DNA from: Chaetomium olivaceum
Lineage: Eukaryota; Ascomycota; Sordariomycetes; Sordariales; Chaetomiaceae
Length of the DNA stretch: 64,000 nt
Direction: 5' to 3'
NCBI GenBank assembly: GCA_039881045.1
Contig: JAYWVB010000092.1
Location: forward strand, 1 to 64,000
Within the stretch, counting starts at the first letter, position 1, and the number at the start of each line of letters is the position of its first letter. Below, piece by piece: positions 12,101-23,287 of this stretch. The notes below the pieces were generated by a model, which worked only from the letters and a program-made list of their open reading frames with translations, did no database searches and was not told the origin of the DNA. Position numbers and translations under genes: made by a program.

Positions 12101-15100
12101 GCTGAATGAAGAGCTGCAGAGGGCGAGCGGGCTAATCATGCACCTCCGTGCCCTCCCGCGCCATTCGAGCGTCGAGTGCTCGAGCGAGAAGCAACATCGC
12201 AATTACCAGGCCGTCGGGGAATGGGGGGTCTCATTAATGCGGAATTCCCATTACGGATCACACGGGTCGAGGCGAGAGAGAAGAGACAGCCCAGCAATGT
12301 CCCTGGTGCTCAACCAACTTTAACACTACCGAGCTAACTGCAAGTGGCTTTTTTAAGGGTTCCGGCCCACTGGAATCATCCCGCACGCTGACTCCAGCCA
12401 CTGCAAGCCTTCGCCCCACGATCCATACTTGTGTTCCGAGGGCATGTCTCGGCCGCCAGGTACAACAATGGGCTCGAGCCAGGTTTAGGCGTGGGTGTGC
12501 GGGTGTCTGATTCTTGTTGTTCCTGTCGGCGGGTTAGTTGCAGATCACTGACGCGACGGCATGGTCGCATGGGCGACGCGCGAAGGTCGGGCGGTCCACG
12601 ACGCTAGCAAGTGGTCCCAATGTCGCCAGTTGTCGTGCGTTACGAAGTACTCGGCAAGATTCCCGGTAATATGGTGCAGTTTTAGCTTGGCTCGCAGGTT
12701 GGCATCGGCGAGCTCGGTAACTTGTTGGTAAGATGCAGGTGTGTGCTGAGGTGGTGTGGTGCAGTAGGTGGGAGAGTGGCTCGAGTGGTTGCCCATTACG
12801 GGATCGTTAGATGGATGCCGTGGATGGAAATGGCACTTGCCGTTCAAGTCTCGCCCTGCACCCTGCACTAGGTACCTTTACACCCGAACACAGGCCCTTC
12901 TCACCAGTGCCTCAGCCGCACGCCTGAAGCCCCAAAACGGGGAAACAATTCCCAGGCCCCGCCTCCCGCCCTAAATTTCCCCAAACAACCTGGAACTCGA
13001 GACACTCCATCACAACCTACCGCAATCTGTCGAGACGTAACGATTTGAAACCAGAACAAACAAACGAACGAACCCCATCGCCGCCTCGCACCAGTCCAAA
13101 CAGAAACAGCAAAAGCCGTTATTTCTCCAAAAACCCGGGTGATTTCCAGACGGGCGGATCCAGATCCCAGCGTGGCCATGTGGCCCGCGGGTCGCCAAGG
13201 TTGGCGAGATTGGCGGCCATCTTAGCGATTGCACCATCCCACCATCCAACCATTCACCATCCCGAGACTGCCGGGGCCCGTTGGGGCTGCCAGGGGCTCG
13301 GGACGGTCCCCGAAAAAAGGGCACGCGATAACCTAGAAGACAGGCCTAGCGAGCCTGAATGCTGGGAAACCTGCAGGTTAAGATTATCCTCATGTGACGA
13401 GTACGAAAGTACGAGTCTTGACACCACGAGAGGCATGCTCGAAACATGTCTCCTCTTGTGTGCTACCATCTGCACCCGCACCCCATCTGTGTGTGTTCAT
13501 TGACTATGGCCGCATGACCACTAGCAGGGCGGTGAAGGGGGCATGCAGCAGCAAGACGCACGAGGTCCTCTGAATGCCCTCCGATATTAATCAGGTGAAA
13601 CCCGGCATCGCTAACTCGCCCACGTCGCCGCTGCTCTGTCATGGTGCAGCTTGCCACAGCTCGCCCAAAGGCAAAGGGGCAGCGGACTCGGTCACTTCGG
13701 GGCGGCGGTGGTGGCGGCTAGCAACACCGCGGCGTGCATTGCATATTCACCGGGGGTTTCGACGCTCTATCCACTTCCTTGCCGACCACCCGGAGCTGAC
13801 ACAAGCGCTCTTGCCGTTGCCATCGCCGCGTTCGGCAGCACTGGCATATCGCCGTGCGCGTTTAATACGCTCTGGTGCCACCACGCCAGAGGTGCCGTCT
13901 CAGATCAATAAGGACGTCGGGCCGAGGTTGTTCTGCTGGTCGGGGGGTTGCGCGTATCATACGAATAGAGAGTGCCAAAGCTTCGGTTGAGCATCATACT
14001 TACACGGACTAGTAATACGCACATGTACAGGTACAAGCCGGAGCTCAAGGTACACATTCGCCGACCTCCGAGTCATGGAGGTTTGACATCGTCGCCGGAA
14101 GACAGAATGCAAGCCGTCATGGCTTTGCCTATTTGCCACCCGAACATTCTTCGAACTCACCAACGATACGGAAGCATGGAAGCTGTTCCGGTGAAGGTTT
14201 GAAACACAGCTCCAAGGCGCGATAGTCGTGGATACCGTGGCATCGCCATATGGTAAAGCAAGTCTGCCACCTTCTCACCGCACGGCACGCTTCTGCATTG
14301 GGCATTCTTTGTTGTTGCCCCTGAGTCAAGCCGTCGCTCACCGTTGGCCAACCAGTGTCAACCTCGCGCCAACAGACCCAGAAACCCCCAGACCGATCAC
14401 CCCTCGCCACCCCCGCCCATACAAACTGCTGATCTCAACGTCAGATCTGATTTTGGCCCGAGTTTGGTGACGAGGTGAGTTATTCATCCAGTCTTTCAAA
14501 ACAACAAAGCGTTCTTTGCCTCTTAGCGGGACCCGCACCGGCCAGTGGCTGCAGAGGCACAGTGTTTGGATGAAACTCGCCAGAACAAATCCTCGCTGCA
14601 TGAATCCAGGTATCAGCGTCACATCGCGGCTGGCGTCCCCGAAAACCTCAACCCCGTCGCCGCCAGTCGTGCGGTTGTTCCTCGGCGTCAAGCATAGGCA
14701 GCGCGCTCAGTGCTTGTTTCAGGTAAATCCACGCAGGCGGTTGCCATATATCGTCCCAACCCCGACATTATGTGTCCAACCAGACATAGCGCTCGGAACG
14801 TTCTCGAACAAGTTCACGGGCCGAGCTGTTGCGTCAACGCTTGTCATTAACTCGTCTTATCAGCTGCCTGTTGGCGAGCGAGGCGAGTCAGGCCCCAGGA
14901 CACTCAGCTAAGCGGTGAGGCGAACGCTGTTGCTTGGCTGTTGCCTCACCTCCCGCTTACCTTTTGACAGCGAGTGCTCCAACTCATGAGCGCCGCATAC
15001 GCACATGACGTTCCGCTAACTGAAGCAAGCCAGCGATCCTGCGGGCTCCATCTCAAACCAGCCACGATTTGCTATGGAGGTGCTAAAAACACCCAATACT

Positions 15101-17404
15101 CTTCCCCATATCGCGATACTGTGTGAACTGCGGCTGCAGCCGCGGCTCTGTTTCCAGTCAGAACCCCGCCAACCGCCCCTCTGCTGCATGCAGCATGCAA
15201 CTCTGTCAGAAAAGCAGGACAAAAAGTCACACATCACTTGTTTACTTTATTTGCCAGCCAATCAAGCTCCGAATAGACTCAAGCAAGACCCTGTCCTGGC
15301 TGCCCAAACCCACGGACAACAACACCACATCTCTCTCTCTCTTCCGCCCAGCCATCCACTCCTCCTGCCAGCAAAGAAGTGTCTACCTAAACTAAACTAA
15401 ACCAAGAGACGGAACAATCCCAAAACCCACCCCCATAACTTGACTTAACGGCACAAACTGGGGCTGCAATGCACACCCCCCAAGCGAGGGAGGGCGGTCG
15501 GTCGGTCGGTCGTGGTCGAACACCACCAAATGCCCAATCTCCCCAAGACTCGGGATCGACAAGCCGGCCAACCGGACGCGGTCCACTCCCTCGGAGAGAG
15601 CCGTCGTTACTCTCTCACTCACTCACTCTCTCTCTCTCTCTCTCAAGAGAGATTCGCATTGTCACCGCTGTCACCGCCGGCGTTGCATTCTCCTCCCTCG
15701 CTAGTTTAGTTGGTTACCCGTGCACCCGGCAGTCACATAGTTACTCATTAGCTAGTTTAGTTAACTCGTGAGGGGGCGAGTGAATTGCCTAGTTAAGTCA
15801 AGATGAGGAGCTGCTGCTCCCCCTCCCTTTCCTTCCCCTCCCTCCTCTTCCCCCCGCCGAGACCACCACCATGCCCCATGCCCCCATGCCCTGCTCCCGC
15901 CCGATGCACGTGGGTGCGGATGCGGGATAGTTAGCTCTGAAGCTAGTTGCGCCACTTTGACACGCCGACCGGCCTTTTTTATTTTCTCGAAGGACCGTGT
16001 TTGACTGAGTGCCTGTCGCTCTGTCTCAGTCAGTGGAAGTGGAAGGAAGGAAGTGGGAGTGGCTGTGGGACAACAAAGTGCCCCTCGGCCTGATGGTGGT
16101 GGTGGTGGTGGTGGAGATGGCTCCCCTCTCTCTCCCCCGTCCCCTGCGCGCTGCGGCGGGCCGTTTGTTGTATAACGAGGATATGCTCTGTCATGATTAT
16201 GTGATGGGCGCGAAGGGAGATGTGTGTGTGTGTGTGTGCATGCAGAAGAAATGCAGGAATGCATGGTATTTATGTAGTTATGTAGGCGGGTGTAAGTTGT
16301 GCTGCTGCAGCGTCCCGGCCGATGGTGCTGGTTGACAGGCCGGACGGGAGGCGGCAGCATATCAGCACAATGCGTTGACGCCTTGCCGGTCTGCATTGGG
16401 AGGGTTCTGAGTAATTGCTGAGGTGTTATCGTCCGCGTTGTGTGTCAGAGGTTGAACTCTCGAAACATAATGTTCAAAAGTTAAGACATAAAACGGTCAA
16501 GGTGATTGATGGATTTGCATAATGCTGTCCCGACCAAATGCCCGTCACTCCGTTTCTGGCCTCGAGACCAGTATAAATACAGCATTACAGAAACAAGGCA
16601 ACCAAGCTGAGAAGGCTGCCCACCGCGCAGATATTAAGTCTTCAACATCCTCCTTCAGCGGTCCGGTGCAGCGTTGCAAGAGCACATAGTATATTCCCCG
16701 CGCTCAGCCCTCGTTCCACCAGCCGCGGCCCGCGGCATACATATATGCACATACTCTTCCAACCTGCTGCAAGCTGACCTGTCCTACTCGGCCATCCTCG
16801 TGCATGGGCTGAACCTCACCCATATCATCCTCATCCCACATCTCATCCCGACGACATCTGGGCTCCGCGCAATGCCCCAATAGCCATATCTCAAACCCAA
16901 CTCGCGTCAGCCACCTGACCCCGCGGCTGCTTGGCGATTTGCGAAGAATGAAGCCGTGTAACATTGATAGGCAAGCAGGGAGGCAACAAGCCGAGCTCTA
17001 CAGGTGGCGCGGCGCAGTTGGGCGTGTCGACAACTCGGGGATCGAGGCAGTCTGGTTCGGTGATTGCGCTGGTTCCGGCGCCGTCTTTATCCGTCGGGTC
17101 CGTTGCGGGCGGAGCACCAAGGCCCCATGCGGGCAAACCAAGGTCGCAATCAAAGGTCGAGGCCCCATTTCCGTCGTTGCCGTCCGAGCAAACATCTCCT
17201 CCCCACCCACTGCTTGCATGCTGCCCGTCGCGCGCGGGCATCAAACTGTGCCAACGCCTCCCCAACCCTCAGCCCCAAAAAAGAAAAAGCCCCGTGAATT
17301 TAACTCCCAAACTCCGCGCCAGCCAACGCTCGCCAGTAATATCGCCCGCGCCCCGTATCGTTGTATCGCCGTAGTAATCAAAGCCTGTCTCGCCGGGACC
17401 CCCT
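9115..17404. other. 8.3 kb gene-poor region
   Basis: Longest stretch without a recognisable gene. It contains the Sok1 promoter side, many short overlapping open frames (the best about 180 codons) with no family resemblance, and several simple repeats. A TATAAATA motif at about 16572-16579 precedes a 69-codon frame at 16674-16883 that I do not recognise. The part next to Kish probably holds its 3' UTR. I saw no spliced gene, tRNA or transposon protein; long regulatory DNA or non-coding transcripts are possible but not shown. Confidence 0.45.
15495..16238. repeat. Cluster of microsatellites
   Basis: Four simple tracts lie in 750 bp of intergenic DNA: (CGGT)n at 15495-15512, a CT/ACTC tract at 15611-15644, (GGT)n at 16094-16114 and (GT)n at 16221-16238. 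Confidence 0.85.
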
Positions 17405-17979
17405 TTACATGCCCAAGAACATCGAGATCTGCCCCTCGTCAGCAAACCCACATCCCCTTTTCTCCACGCCCATAGAACCCCAGGAAACACCGTGACTTAC
17501 CGCCATGACCCCGCAGCACAAGCTCATGTAGGGGCTCAGCCGCTCGCCTATCCGCGCACACTTCCAGAAGATGCCTGTGATGCTGTCGGGGGTGTTAGCG
17601 CGGCGCGGCGCAACAATACATGCCTCCCCATAGATAGATTCTCGGGCCGGTGGGTGGGTCAAAAGGAGGGGAGGACTCACCCTGTCTTGTTGCGGTCGAG
17701 GATCGCGGGGAAGAGCTGGTGGAGGTAGGCGCATGTGCTGTGGAAGGGTGGTTAGCGGTTTTGGTTGTGATTGTGTGTTGACGGGTGGGGGTCGTAATGG
17801 GTTGCTGCGGGTTGCGGTGGAAGGATGTTGCGCTCAGGGGCGTCGTACCAGACGAGGAGGAGGATGACGAGCAGGAGGCTCGTGAAGTTAAAGAGGGCCG
17901 TCTGGAGCGCGAGGCGGTGTTAGCTTGGGGTGCGCTTTGCTGTTGGGGTGCTGGTTTCAGGAATGAGTGGACAGACCAT
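17405..17979 (-). CDS. Kish homolog (TMEM167 family), five exons
   Basis: Small Golgi/secretory-pathway membrane protein of the TMEM167/Kish family, required for constitutive secretion in animals. Reading the minus strand with splice sites gives exons 17977-17979, 17849-17901, 17681-17737, 17501-17582 and 17405-17428 (219 nt, 72 residues), matching the family's usual 70-75. The first exon is only the ATG; its intron has donor GTCTGT and a CTAAC branch site. Recognisable segments are ALFNFTSLLLVILLL (first membrane helix), CTCAYLH, LDRNKTG, GIFWKCARIGERLSPY and a second hydrophobic helix ending at MFLGM. All splice phases are consistent. The start rests on the fit to the family, since the exon carries one codon. 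It is divergent from TAF13. The gene would be missed by a search for long frames. Confidence 0.9.
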
Positions 17980-18375
17980 TGTGTGTATTTAATCGGCAGG
18001 TTGTTGGTCATCACCAGTTGACGATGGTGTTAGAATTAGTGAATGTTTTCGGCGTCGATATTTGGATTCGTAGCTTTGAATTTAGAGCTGTTGTTCCTGA
18101 CACCTTCCATTTCCGAGTCGCGATGGTCCGCCAAGGACGATTGGTGGGGCGACTTAATATGGGTCCGGCTCTTTTTGTGGAGCAGGAAGCACAGCTGGGG
18201 GTGTTCCGACAGCCTCACCTGTTCAGCCTTCTCGGCCAAGTTTAACACACTGAAGTTATTCTTCAAGTCAACCCCGACTCAGCCTATCCTCATCATCGGT
18301 GCTCATCGGTTTTGTTATTGGTATCCTCGTCGATAAAAAAAACCACAACTCCATCCAACCGTTACCTCCACCAAG
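17980..18375. promoter_or_regulatory. Shared upstream region of Kish and TAF13
   Basis: The 396 bp between two divergent start codons must contain both promoters and 5' UTRs. Short open frames in it resemble nothing known. No individual site is claimed. Confidence 0.55.
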
Positions 18376-18933
18376 ATGGAGCCCCGCGCGCGCGCCGGCA
18401 AGAATGTCGGCAAGATGAACTTTGGCCACAACGAGCGTACGTCTCCTGCCTTCTCCCCTCATTCCACTGTGTATGTGTAATCTAATACCCCCACAGTAGC
18501 TCAGCTGCTCTACGGCCACGGCGACGTGCGGGCGCCGCTCAACGAGACGGTGCGGGTGCTGGACGAGATCCTGACCGAATTCATCCAGGGTGTGAGCTTC
18601 GAGGCGACACGGGCGGCGCAACACGCGGGGCGGCAGAAGGTCAAGTTCGAAGACTTTGAATTTGCCATGCGCCGCAACCCGGACTACATGGGCAAGATCC
18701 AGGAGATGTTTGAGAAGAAGAAGGAGATCGAGGCCGCGCGCAAGGGGTTCAACATCGAGGACCAGCTGATGAAGGATACCGACAAGGAGGAGAAGGCCGC
18801 CGAGAAGGACCGCGACAGGGGTGGGCCGTCGAAGAGAGGACGCAAGGCCATGTCGCAAATGCAGATTGGGGAGGAGGACTTGGAGGAGGGTGACGACGAA
18901 TTGGAGATGGAGCTGGAGGGTGGAGCGCGGTGA
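18376..18933 (+). CDS. taf13: TFIID subunit TAF13
   Basis: Histone-fold subunit of the general transcription factor TFIID, which pairs with TAF11. Exons are 18376-18436 and 18497-18933 (GTACGT donor, CACAG acceptor), giving 165 residues. After a short basic N-terminus the histone fold runs from about residue 20 to 100: LAQLLYGHGDVRAPLNETVR, VLDEILTEFIQ, KVKFEDFEFAMRRNPDYMGK. The C-terminal third is a charged Lys/Glu tail with a basic RGRK patch and an acidic end, as in fungal homologs. The frame is intact. It is divergent from Kish and convergent with the macro-domain gene. Confidence 0.93.
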
Positions 18934-19237
18934 GGTGGCTTCGTGGAGCGGTTCTGTTTTGGTGATTTCTTTTCTCTTGGTACTCGGGGAAACTCTGGAA
19001 TGCATAGCAACGGCGTCAGGTTGGGGTTACTAGGTTGGGTTAATCACAGAGGAACACATGAACGGCGTTAAGGCGACCCTGGTTTGCATTAGGCCGATAC
19101 GATATCATTGCTCATAGCAGCCAACACATGGCTTTCCCACATCCATATTTTGCCGTTCCAAATCCTATGACGCCTTGCCATACGTGATCCACGAGGCATG
19201 CCTATCCGGGTATCAATCATTCCAACATCTCACATTT
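18934..19237. other. Convergent 3' ends
   Basis: 304 bp between the stop codons of TAF13 and the macro-domain gene. It presumably carries both polyadenylation regions; no gene is seen. Confidence 0.5.
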
Positions 19238-20127
19238 CTACGGCCTCTCCCATGCAACAACCTCCACAACACCTCCCTCCGCACACCCCGGCACCTCCCC
19301 ATCTCTCAGCTCCATCGCCTCCAGCGCCCGTTTACTACTCTCCCATGGAACAGCAAACAACCCCGCATTAATCCTACACATCCTCACCTCCCCAATCCTT
19401 ACCCCGTTCCTCGCCTCCTCCTCCGCCACCAACCTCATCAGATGGCGCATCGCCGGCACCGTCGCCCTCAGAATCCTCTCGGGCGGATCCCTCGCCGCAC
19501 CAAACCGCCTACTCGTAAACAAACACCCAATATAATGTTTGCTACTCGATGATCCCTGCTGCTGCTGCTGCGGCCGAATTAACAACGCCGTCCCCGCCAG
19601 CTGGTTGGGCGTCGAGCGCGCGCAGTGGGCGCGGTAGACGCGGAACTCGGCCGGGTACAGGTTGCGGAAGGCGAGCGCGATGCCGCCGCCCCAGGAGCCG
19701 ACCGTGTTGCAGGCGTGGATGAGGAGGGCGTTGGCGGGCGCGGCGAAGAGATCGCCTGTGCGGTCGGTGATGCGGAGGCGGGTGGGGGGCATGGTTGGTG
19801 GTGTTGTTGTTTGGTGGTTGGTGGTGATTGGGGTTGTGGCTGGTGGGGATGTTGATGGTGATGATGGTGATGATGGTGGTGATGGTTCTGGGTCGGATTC
19901 GCGGGGTGAGTCTAGTGTGGTGTTGAGGGGTTGAACAGTAGCCTTGGATGGACCGTTTTGGCCTGATGATTGCTCTTCTTCCAGATCCGCGTTGTCCTCC
20001 TGCAATACGACTTTTGGTTTTTGTGGCTGCTTTTTTGGTGCCGAAGTAAAGAAGTTCAACTTGGTCTGTTTAAATGGCGTGGCCCATCTGCCGCATCACC
20101 GGTGGATGCTGGACGTTTGCCGGACAT
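19238..20127 (-). CDS. Macro-domain ADP-ribose 1''-phosphate phosphatase, Poa1-like
   Basis: Macro-domain protein of the yeast Poa1 type, which removes the 1'' phosphate from ADP-ribose 1''-phosphate, a by-product of tRNA splicing. The domain occupies the C-terminal two thirds: RITDRTGDLFAAPANALLIH, then the nucleotide-binding CNTVGSWGGGIALAFRN, then YIGCLFTSRRFG and a CRINAGLFAVPW segment. A poly-Gln run (QQQQQ) lies inside the domain. An acidic/proline linker separates it from the N-terminus. The likely start is the ATG at 20127 (MSGKRPAST); the frame then shifts by one base near 20077 in a short C run before PFKQTKLNFFTSAPKKQ. With that shift the length is 296 residues and divides evenly. 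The N-terminal motif resembles a PCNA-interacting peptide (see findings). Without the upstream start, translation would have to begin internally. Confidence 0.82.
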
Positions 20128-21218
20128 GGCGCTGCGGGTAGGCGCAACGCTGCGTTTAAGTGGTTCTCCTGCCACTATTTGCAACCCTTGGCCCCAGAGT
20201 ACCTTTTTTAGGTAGGCAGAAGTTGATATTGAGCGAGTGAGGCAGGTGTAAGTTGTGAGTGAAACAGTGCTGAGTGAGACGAACGAAAGAGAAGGAAACC
20301 GTTGCCAAGTCTTTAGCCGCAGGATTTCACAAGCTCAGGTCTCAGATGTGCCTTCCTCTCGAACTCCAACAATTATTCTCAATCCGTCAGGTTTTGATAT
20401 TTTAGACATCATGTCATTGCTTCCATAAGATCATTTTTTTCATGCAAGTTCCGGCCGCATCCACTCCCCGCCTTACCCGTCAGCCTGCAGCGGCCCTTCC
20501 TCCTAGCTCATCCGTCACCATCAATCGCAAACGCTCTAGTAGAGATAGACAAACGAAGCAGGCACATTTACAACTTTGTCGAAGAAGCAGGGAATAGGTA
20601 ACATGGACGACACGCACTTCACTCCATGCATTTATTTCCACCACCCCTCCAGATCGCACGCAGCCTTACCCCGCCATCTCGGCCCATCGGCATCGTTACT
20701 AATACATGGGGAAGACCACTTCACCATCTCGCCCGTTATTCACCCGTCTCCAACTGTTACCCACAAATTCGCAATGAATGGAACCGGGTTGTGAGGGCTG
20801 AATGCGGGAGGTGTGCTTGAGGTTGCAGCGAGACCGGGCTGTCTGCCCTCCGACGAGGGCTGTATCCGACGTTCTAGCCCCGATGTCCGGGGCCAAGGCC
20901 CGGTGACGGAAAAGGATGCATCAAGGTGACTTCTTACTGGCCCCAAAACCGCCCTTTCGGCCTCGCTGTTGGTGTTCATGCAGCATGTTCGCAGCACGCT
21001 CTCGGGAATAACACGCACGCCTTGCTCTCCCCAGTGTCCCCTTCTCTCCACTTTTGAGGCGTTCTAGAGCCATCATCACATCACACTCGTTCTTCTCGGA
21101 AGCATGCACAAACTAGCCGAACCAACGGATATCTGCGAAGAGAACAGCTAGTTTCTCGTCTTACACGAGCAGCCACCCTCCATTTCCGAAACCCCCATCT
21201 GTTGGGATCATAACAGCC
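20128..21218. other. Divergent intergenic region
   Basis: 1.1 kb between the divergent macro-domain and EamA-transporter genes, so it carries both promoters. Only short unrecognised open frames are present. Confidence 0.5.
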
Positions 21219-22743
21219 ATGGCCGGTTTCTTGGACCCACGGCAAGCTTCCCAAGGGAAGACGAGGCTTGAAGATCACCATGGCGGGGACGTTATTGTCA
21301 ATACTTCCACAGAGGAATGGAACAACAAACCGCCATCACCACTCCTTAGCCCCAGTGCTTTTCGATCGCTCTCCGCCACCCCCGTCTCAGAGTATGGCCG
21401 ACGCTCACCAAGTCAATCGAGAGAGTTCTCCCCAGCTCCTTATCCTCCTCGCCCACAACGGAGGGCAACGTTGTCAGAGACGTTAGGCCGCTTCTGGGGT
21501 AGAAATCGAGGGGTGGTTCTGGTGGCTGTTGCGCAGCTCTTTGGAGCTTTGATGAACCTGTCGGCGAGGCTTTTGGAGCTGGAATCAGATATGCACCCGT
21601 TTCAAATACTCTTTGCTCGTATGAGCATAACGACGGTCATGTCTTGTCTGTACATGTGGTGGATGCGGGTGCCTGATTTCCCCCTCGGTGCGAAGGGGAT
21701 CAGAACCGTGTTGATTATTCGAGGCGTCTCTGGATTTGTAAGTACTGCAACCGTTCTTCCTACTGGCATCTGAGCGTCTTAGAGCCCCATTTCGTGTAGA
21801 AGCGCTTGCGGTGTATCCTGAAGGATACAAACGATGTGCTAACTTTACGCAGTTTGGTATATACGGGATGTGGTTCTCCATGATGTACCTCCCGCTAGCC
21901 GAAGCCACCGTCATCACTTTCCTCGCGCCGATGCTGGCGGGGTACATATGCCACGTCCTCATGAAAGACCCCTTCACCCGCAAAGAGCAACTGGCCTCGC
22001 TCATCGCTCTAGCCGGCGTAGTCCTCATCGCAAGACCGACCTCCCTCTTCGACGCCGGCGCCCCCATCAACCCCGAAAGCCAGCCTGAAGCCCAACCCAA
22101 CGCAACAACAACAACCACACCTTCACACCCCAGCGCGGGCGAAGACGCAACCCCAGCCCAACGGCTCATCGCAATCCTCGTCGCCCTCCTCGGCGTCCTC
22201 GGCGCGGCCGGCGCCTACACCACAATTCGCTACATCGGCACGCGCGCCCACGCCCTCATCACCGTGAACTACTTCTCCGCGTGGAGCACCCTGGTCAGCA
22301 CCGCCGCCCTCGTGCTCTGCCCCCTGCTGGGCATCGGCCAGGCCGAGCTCCCCATCATCAGCTTCCGCGGCCTGCTGCTGCCTACGGCGTACGAGTGGTT
22401 CTTGCTGCTCTCGCTGGGCGTGTGTGGGTTTGTGATGCAGTTCATGATGACGGCGGGGATTGGCGGGGAGAAGTCGAACCGGGCGACGGCGATGGTGTAT
22501 ACGCATATGCTCTTTGCGGCGGGGTTTGATAAGTGGGTTTTCGGGCATGAGATGGGGGTTGTCAGTCTGTTGGGGTGTGGGTTGATTGTGGGCAGTGCGC
22601 TGTGGGCCGCGCTGGGGAAGAAGAAGGGGGAAGGGGAGGCGAGGAAGGAGGGGGATGTGGAAGGGGTGCCGATGTTGGATAGGGGTGGGGAGGGCGAGGA
22701 GGAGGAAAGGTTGGAGGAGAGAGGGTTTGTGGCTGCCAGGTGA
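21219..22743 (+). CDS. EamA/DMT-family membrane transporter (SLC35G-like)
   Basis: Drug/metabolite transporter superfamily protein with two EamA repeats; substrate unknown. Exons are 21219-21737 and 21853-22743 (GTAAGT donor, CTAAC then GCAG acceptor), giving 469 residues. A polar N-terminal tail of about 90 residues, rich in Ser and Pro, precedes the membrane part. The first repeat includes LLELESDMHPFQILFARMS, then GMWFSMMYLPLAEATVITFL and GVVLIARPTSLF. A Thr/Pro-rich loop of about 45 residues separates it from the second repeat (VALLGVLGAAGAYTTIRYIG to LGCGLIVGSALWAAL), with a charged C-terminal tail. Roughly ten helices are expected. The frame is intact. The start is the only in-frame ATG that gives a typical cytosolic leader. 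Confidence 0.85.
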
Positions 22744-23287
22744 TGGGAGCACACGTCGAACAACTCGTGCCTAGATATTACATCTCGGGTCGTCATGCAG
22801 ATCACCTAGAGTACCTAGAACACCGATGTAGATAGGGCGAAGCATTGATATGTATATATACTGCTCAAGTAAGTACCTAGCGAAAATGGCACGGGGCCAT
22901 CTCGATGTGAATAGACCATTTAAATTGACCATATCCCCAAAGCTCATCATATTATACCCGCCCGGAAACAATTCCCATATTCCATTATTCCATTCGTTCC
23001 CCCCTGCTTCATCCCACACCTCGGTCAAGACCCAAGGTGAACCGTACCCACCACGGCGCACAGACCACTGCACATGGGCGTCGCGACTGCTTGGAAATTT
23101 AGTTGGGGCAGACAAGAGCTCGCGTCCCACTGTCGCCCAGCACAGCACAAGACTGATTACCAGCCCTGTCGTTCGTTCTCTTTTGCAACACCAGCACCAA
23201 CCCGAAATCCCACCAGAGTGCATCAACCCAGCCCCAGAACGAAACCAACAACGAACCGAACGTAATCATCTAGTGTAGAAACCTACA
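22744..23287. other. Intergenic region upstream of rvb1
   Basis: 544 bp holding the transporter's 3' end and the rvb1 promoter and leader. An A/C-rich stretch before the ATG looks like a fungal 5' UTR. No gene is seen. Confidence 0.5.

Noticed and set aside
16939..17475. 178-codon plus-strand frame
   Set aside because: It overlaps the 3' end of the well-supported minus-strand Kish gene and is Pro/Arg-rich without family resemblance.
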